A stretch of 9,269 bases of DNA from assembly GCA_049600855.1 (NCBI GenBank), contig JBMYQA010000250.1, forward strand, positions 1 to 9,269. The letters are read 5' to 3'. This DNA is from JBMYQA01 sp049600855 (GTDB lineage Bacteria; Bacteroidota; Bacteroidia; Cytophagales; Flammeovirgaceae). The notes under the pieces were generated by a model that did no database searches, was not told the origin of the DNA, and saw nothing but the letters and a program-made list of their open reading frames with translations. This document shows, one piece after another, positions 7,102 to 9,269 of the stretch; position 1 is the first letter of the stretch; every line of letters starts with the position of its first letter. The position numbers were made by a program, and so were the translations under genes.

Positions 7102-9162
7102 ATGAGATACCTTTTCACTACCTTCCTGATATTCATCGTCTTTCCTACGATTGCTCAAGTCAATATTTTTAAAGCAACAGATGGGTTATACGGTTTAAAA
7201 GATAAATCGGGTGAACTATTAAGTAAACCTGTTTATTCCATGATTTTTCCGTTTTCTGAAGGATTAGCCATTGCCATTCGAGCTGGAAAGTACGGTTACC
7301 TCAACACACAAGGCCAAGAACAAATTCCTTGTACTTATACTGCTGCTTGGGATTTCAAAAAAGGTTTAGGGAAAATATGTATGGATTGTGCATTTGATTT
7401 TAACGAAGGCGAATGGACAGGAGGGAGATGGGGTTTCATTAATCAAAAAGGGCAAGTAATTATCCCGATTCATTATCAATCAGCAGGCGACTTTAGTCCA
7501 GAAGGCTTAGTCATTGTTGAAAAAGCCAATCAATATGGATTTGTAAACCATCAAGGCCAAGAAGTAATTACCACGGCTTATGACCAAGCAAGAAGCTTTT
7601 CCGAAGGCTTAGCAAGTGTTCAAAAAAATGCAAAGTGGGGATTTATAAATACGGCAGGAGTACCCGTCATTGCCCTAAAATATGATAACGTAGGCAGTTT
7701 TTCCGAAGGTTTAACAGGCGTGTCAATCAATGGAAAATGGGGATTTGTAAACCAACGAGGTAAAGAGATTGTATCACCCACTTACGAACAAGTGGGCAGC
7801 TTTGAGCAAGGTTTAGCGATGGTGAAACAACACAAAAAATACGGTTTTATTGATAAAGCGGGAAACCAAGTGATCAAAGCCCAATTTGATGAAGTATGGG
7901 GATTTTCTAAAGGATCGGCAAAAGTAAGAGTAGGCGGAGTGGGCAACCCAAAGTATGGCTTTGTTAGTAGCTCAGGAGATATGCTTGTCCCTGCCAAGTA
8001 TGACGGCTTAAGCGATTTTTCTCATGAAGAAGGCATTGCCCGTACCAAAGTTGGAGGAGGCTACGGGTACATCTCCAAAACAGGCAAAACCATTGCCGCC
8101 CCACAATTTCAAGATGCCGGTCTGTTTAAAGAAGGTCGTGCCAAAGTAAAAAAAGAAGGTAAATGGGGATTTGTAGACGAATCGGGAGAGCTAATTATTC
8201 CTGTAGACTTTGATGAAGTAAGTGATTTTGTAGATGGTAAAGCGAAGGTAAGCCAAGATGGAAAAACGTTCTTTATCGATATTGAAGGAAAACCCATCAC
8301 AATAGATTGGGAAGCAGACACAACAGATGCCCCTATTGAAACATATCAACCGCTAAAAGCCCAAAAGATTTTGTTTCAAGTTGGTAGAACCTATTTTGAT
8401 TGGGTTGGAGAATTGAAAGATGGATTAGCCAAAGTTAATATCGATGATCGTTGGGGCTACATTGACAAAGCAGGAAATATTGTGATCCCTTTACAGTATC
8501 ATGGCATAGAAGATTTTGATGCCTCTGGCTTAGCCAAAGCATGCCAAGGTTGTAGCTACGACATTGGTTCCGATGAAAATGGCGAGTCAATCGATACTTG
8601 GGTAGAGGGCAAATGGGGATTAGTCAACCAAAAAGGAGCGGAAATCATTCCTTTAATTTACGATAAAATAGAATTGGTCGATTCTTCCGTGTATTATGTA
8701 AAAAAAGACAAGCACTGGGGAATTATCAATCTACATGGAGAATACCTATTTGAGCCCAAATTTAATTGGATAGAACTCAAAGAAAACCAAAGCGTTAAGG
8801 TATTACACAACCAAAGGTGGGGCTTACTCAATGCCGCTTACGAGCAAGTGATTCCCTGCGAATACAATGCCCTCTATTTTCTGACCGACACCTGGTTATA
8901 TGCACGCAAACTTGATCAAGTTGGTGTGTTAAATCAGCAAGGAGAAACCGTTATTCCATTCATCTACGAAGAAATCCATCCCGTTACCTCAGGGCTACTC
9001 CCTGTAAAAAAAGAAGGCAAATGGGGTTATGTAAACTCAAGCAACCAAGCCATTATCCCAATCATTTACGACACCGTAGAACCATTTGAATCAGGAAAAG
9101 CCAAAGTCAGTCTCAAAGGCGATGAATTTTACATCAACACGAAAGGTGAAGAAATAAAATAA
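7102..9162 (+). CDS. Secreted WG-repeat protein with paired CxxC loops
   Basis: This protein has 686 residues from ATG 7102. That start opens a signal peptide directly (MRYLFTTFLIFIVFPTIAQ); ATG 7057 would add 15 poorly fitting residues. The rest is an array of WG repeats of about 34 residues with the pattern (K/R)(W/Y)G(F/Y)(I/V)(N/D)..G..(I/V)IP..Y. Ten copies have their WG/YG core at about 31, 65, 111, 146, 180, 214, 248, 286, 322 and 356. A degenerate stretch follows (about 385-440), then six copies at about 452, 506, 540, 574, 608 and 642. One repeat in each block is lengthened by a loop with a CxxC: CMDC at 93-96 and CQGC at 481-484, each about 28-29 residues after the preceding WG glycine. 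WG repeats are common in Bacteroidota; their function is mostly unknown and binding is only presumed. The protein is probably periplasmic or surface-associated; no sorting domain is seen at the C terminus. Confidence 0.93.
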   Translation: MRYLFTTFLIFIVFPTIAQVNIFKATDGLYGLKDKSGELLSKPVYSMIFPFSEGLAIAIRAGKYGYLNTQGQEQIPCTYTAAWDFKKGLGKICMDCAFDFNEGEWTGGRWGFINQKGQVIIPIHYQSAGDFSPEGLVIVEKANQYGFVNHQGQEVITTAYDQARSFSEGLASVQKNAKWGFINTAGVPVIALKYDNVGSFSEGLTGVSINGKWGFVNQRGKEIVSPTYEQVGSFEQGLAMVKQHKKYGFIDKAGNQVIKAQFDEVWGFSKGSAKVRVGGVGNPKYGFVSSSGDMLVPAKYDGLSDFSHEEGIARTKVGGGYGYISKTGKTIAAPQFQDAGLFKEGRAKVKKEGKWGFVDESGELIIPVDFDEVSDFVDGKAKVSQDGKTFFIDIEGKPITIDWEADTTDAPIETYQPLKAQKILFQVGRTYFDWVGELKDGLAKVNIDDRWGYIDKAGNIVIPLQYHGIEDFDASGLAKACQGCSYDIGSDENGESIDTWVEGKWGLVNQKGAEIIPLIYDKIELVDSSVYYVKKDKHWGIINLHGEYLFEPKFNWIELKENQSVKVLHNQRWGLLNAAYEQVIPCEYNALYFLTDTWLYARKLDQVGVLNQQGETVIPFIYEEIHPVTSGLLPVKKEGKWGYVNSSNQAIIPIIYDTVEPFESGKAKVSLKGDEFYINTKGEEIK

Positions 9163-9269
9163 TCCAGAATTCCGCCAACCCAACGAATGGTACCAAATAT
9201 TCCCCGCCAAACCTTCTGCAATTGCAGCACTATAAGTTTGAGGCACATAATAGGCCTTAACCAATTCGA
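9091..9269 (-). CDS. Possible C-terminal fragment of an unidentified gene
   Basis: Reading leftward from the window edge, one frame stays open for about 58 codons, to a TGA at 9091-9093. It includes the natural-looking segment AYYVPQTYSAAIAEGL followed by AGNIWYHSLGW. I do not recognise it. The frame would overlap the end of the WG gene by about 70 bp in the opposite direction, which is unusual, and a second minus-strand frame is also open here. The true gene may end differently, or the frame may be chance. The start lies outside the window. Confidence 0.3.
   Translation of the reverse strand, partial: ELVKAYYVPQTYSAAIAEGLAGNIWYHSLGWRNSGLFYFFTFRVDVKFIAFETDFGFS

Overview
The window looks like a chromosomal segment from a Bacteroidota bacterium, most likely of the Cytophagales type. 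The evidence is the AT-leaning composition, the absence of strong Shine-Dalgarno sequences before most starts, the Bacteroidota form of the OstA/LptA-like protein, a WG-repeat secreted protein and a secreted single-domain rhodanese. No rRNA, tRNA, CRISPR array, phage gene or transposase gene was seen.

Layout. (1) 4-2061, minus strand: an exported OstA/LptA-like protein with an unusual C-terminal extension. (2) 2290-5257, plus strand: a two-gene unit. The first gene encodes a membrane protein made of two diverged copies of a domain with HFARW, SNYDG and GYP motifs, with two membrane helices between the copies. The second encodes a cytoplasmic DyP-type heme peroxidase whose catalytic Asp, proximal His and distal Arg are all visible. 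(3) 5386-5949, plus strand: a small lipoprotein of unknown role, 128 bp after the peroxidase gene. (4) 6145-6663, minus strand: a secreted rhodanese, convergent with the lipoprotein gene. (5) 6664-7101: a divergent intergenic region of about 440 bp. It contains a 201-bp imperfect palindrome bounded by exact 9-bp direct repeats, which I read as a non-autonomous miniature transposable element (MITE-like). It also has a GC-rich 16-bp tandem duplication inside the element and a 10-bp dyad before the next gene. (6) 7102-9162, plus strand: a secreted protein of about 16 WG repeats with a CxxC loop at the same point in each of its two blocks. (7) The last 107 bases may hold the C-terminal end of a minus-strand gene.

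How the genes may work together. The clearest functional unit is the HFARW membrane protein plus DyP peroxidase. They are co-directional and 46 bp apart. Neither has an export signal, so both probably act on the cytoplasmic side, with the peroxidase perhaps recruited to the inner membrane. This pairing is the best candidate for a poorly described system here. The OstA-like protein belongs to envelope (LPS export) biology and is divergently transcribed. The rhodanese and WG genes diverge from a shared upstream region that the MITE-like element has entered.
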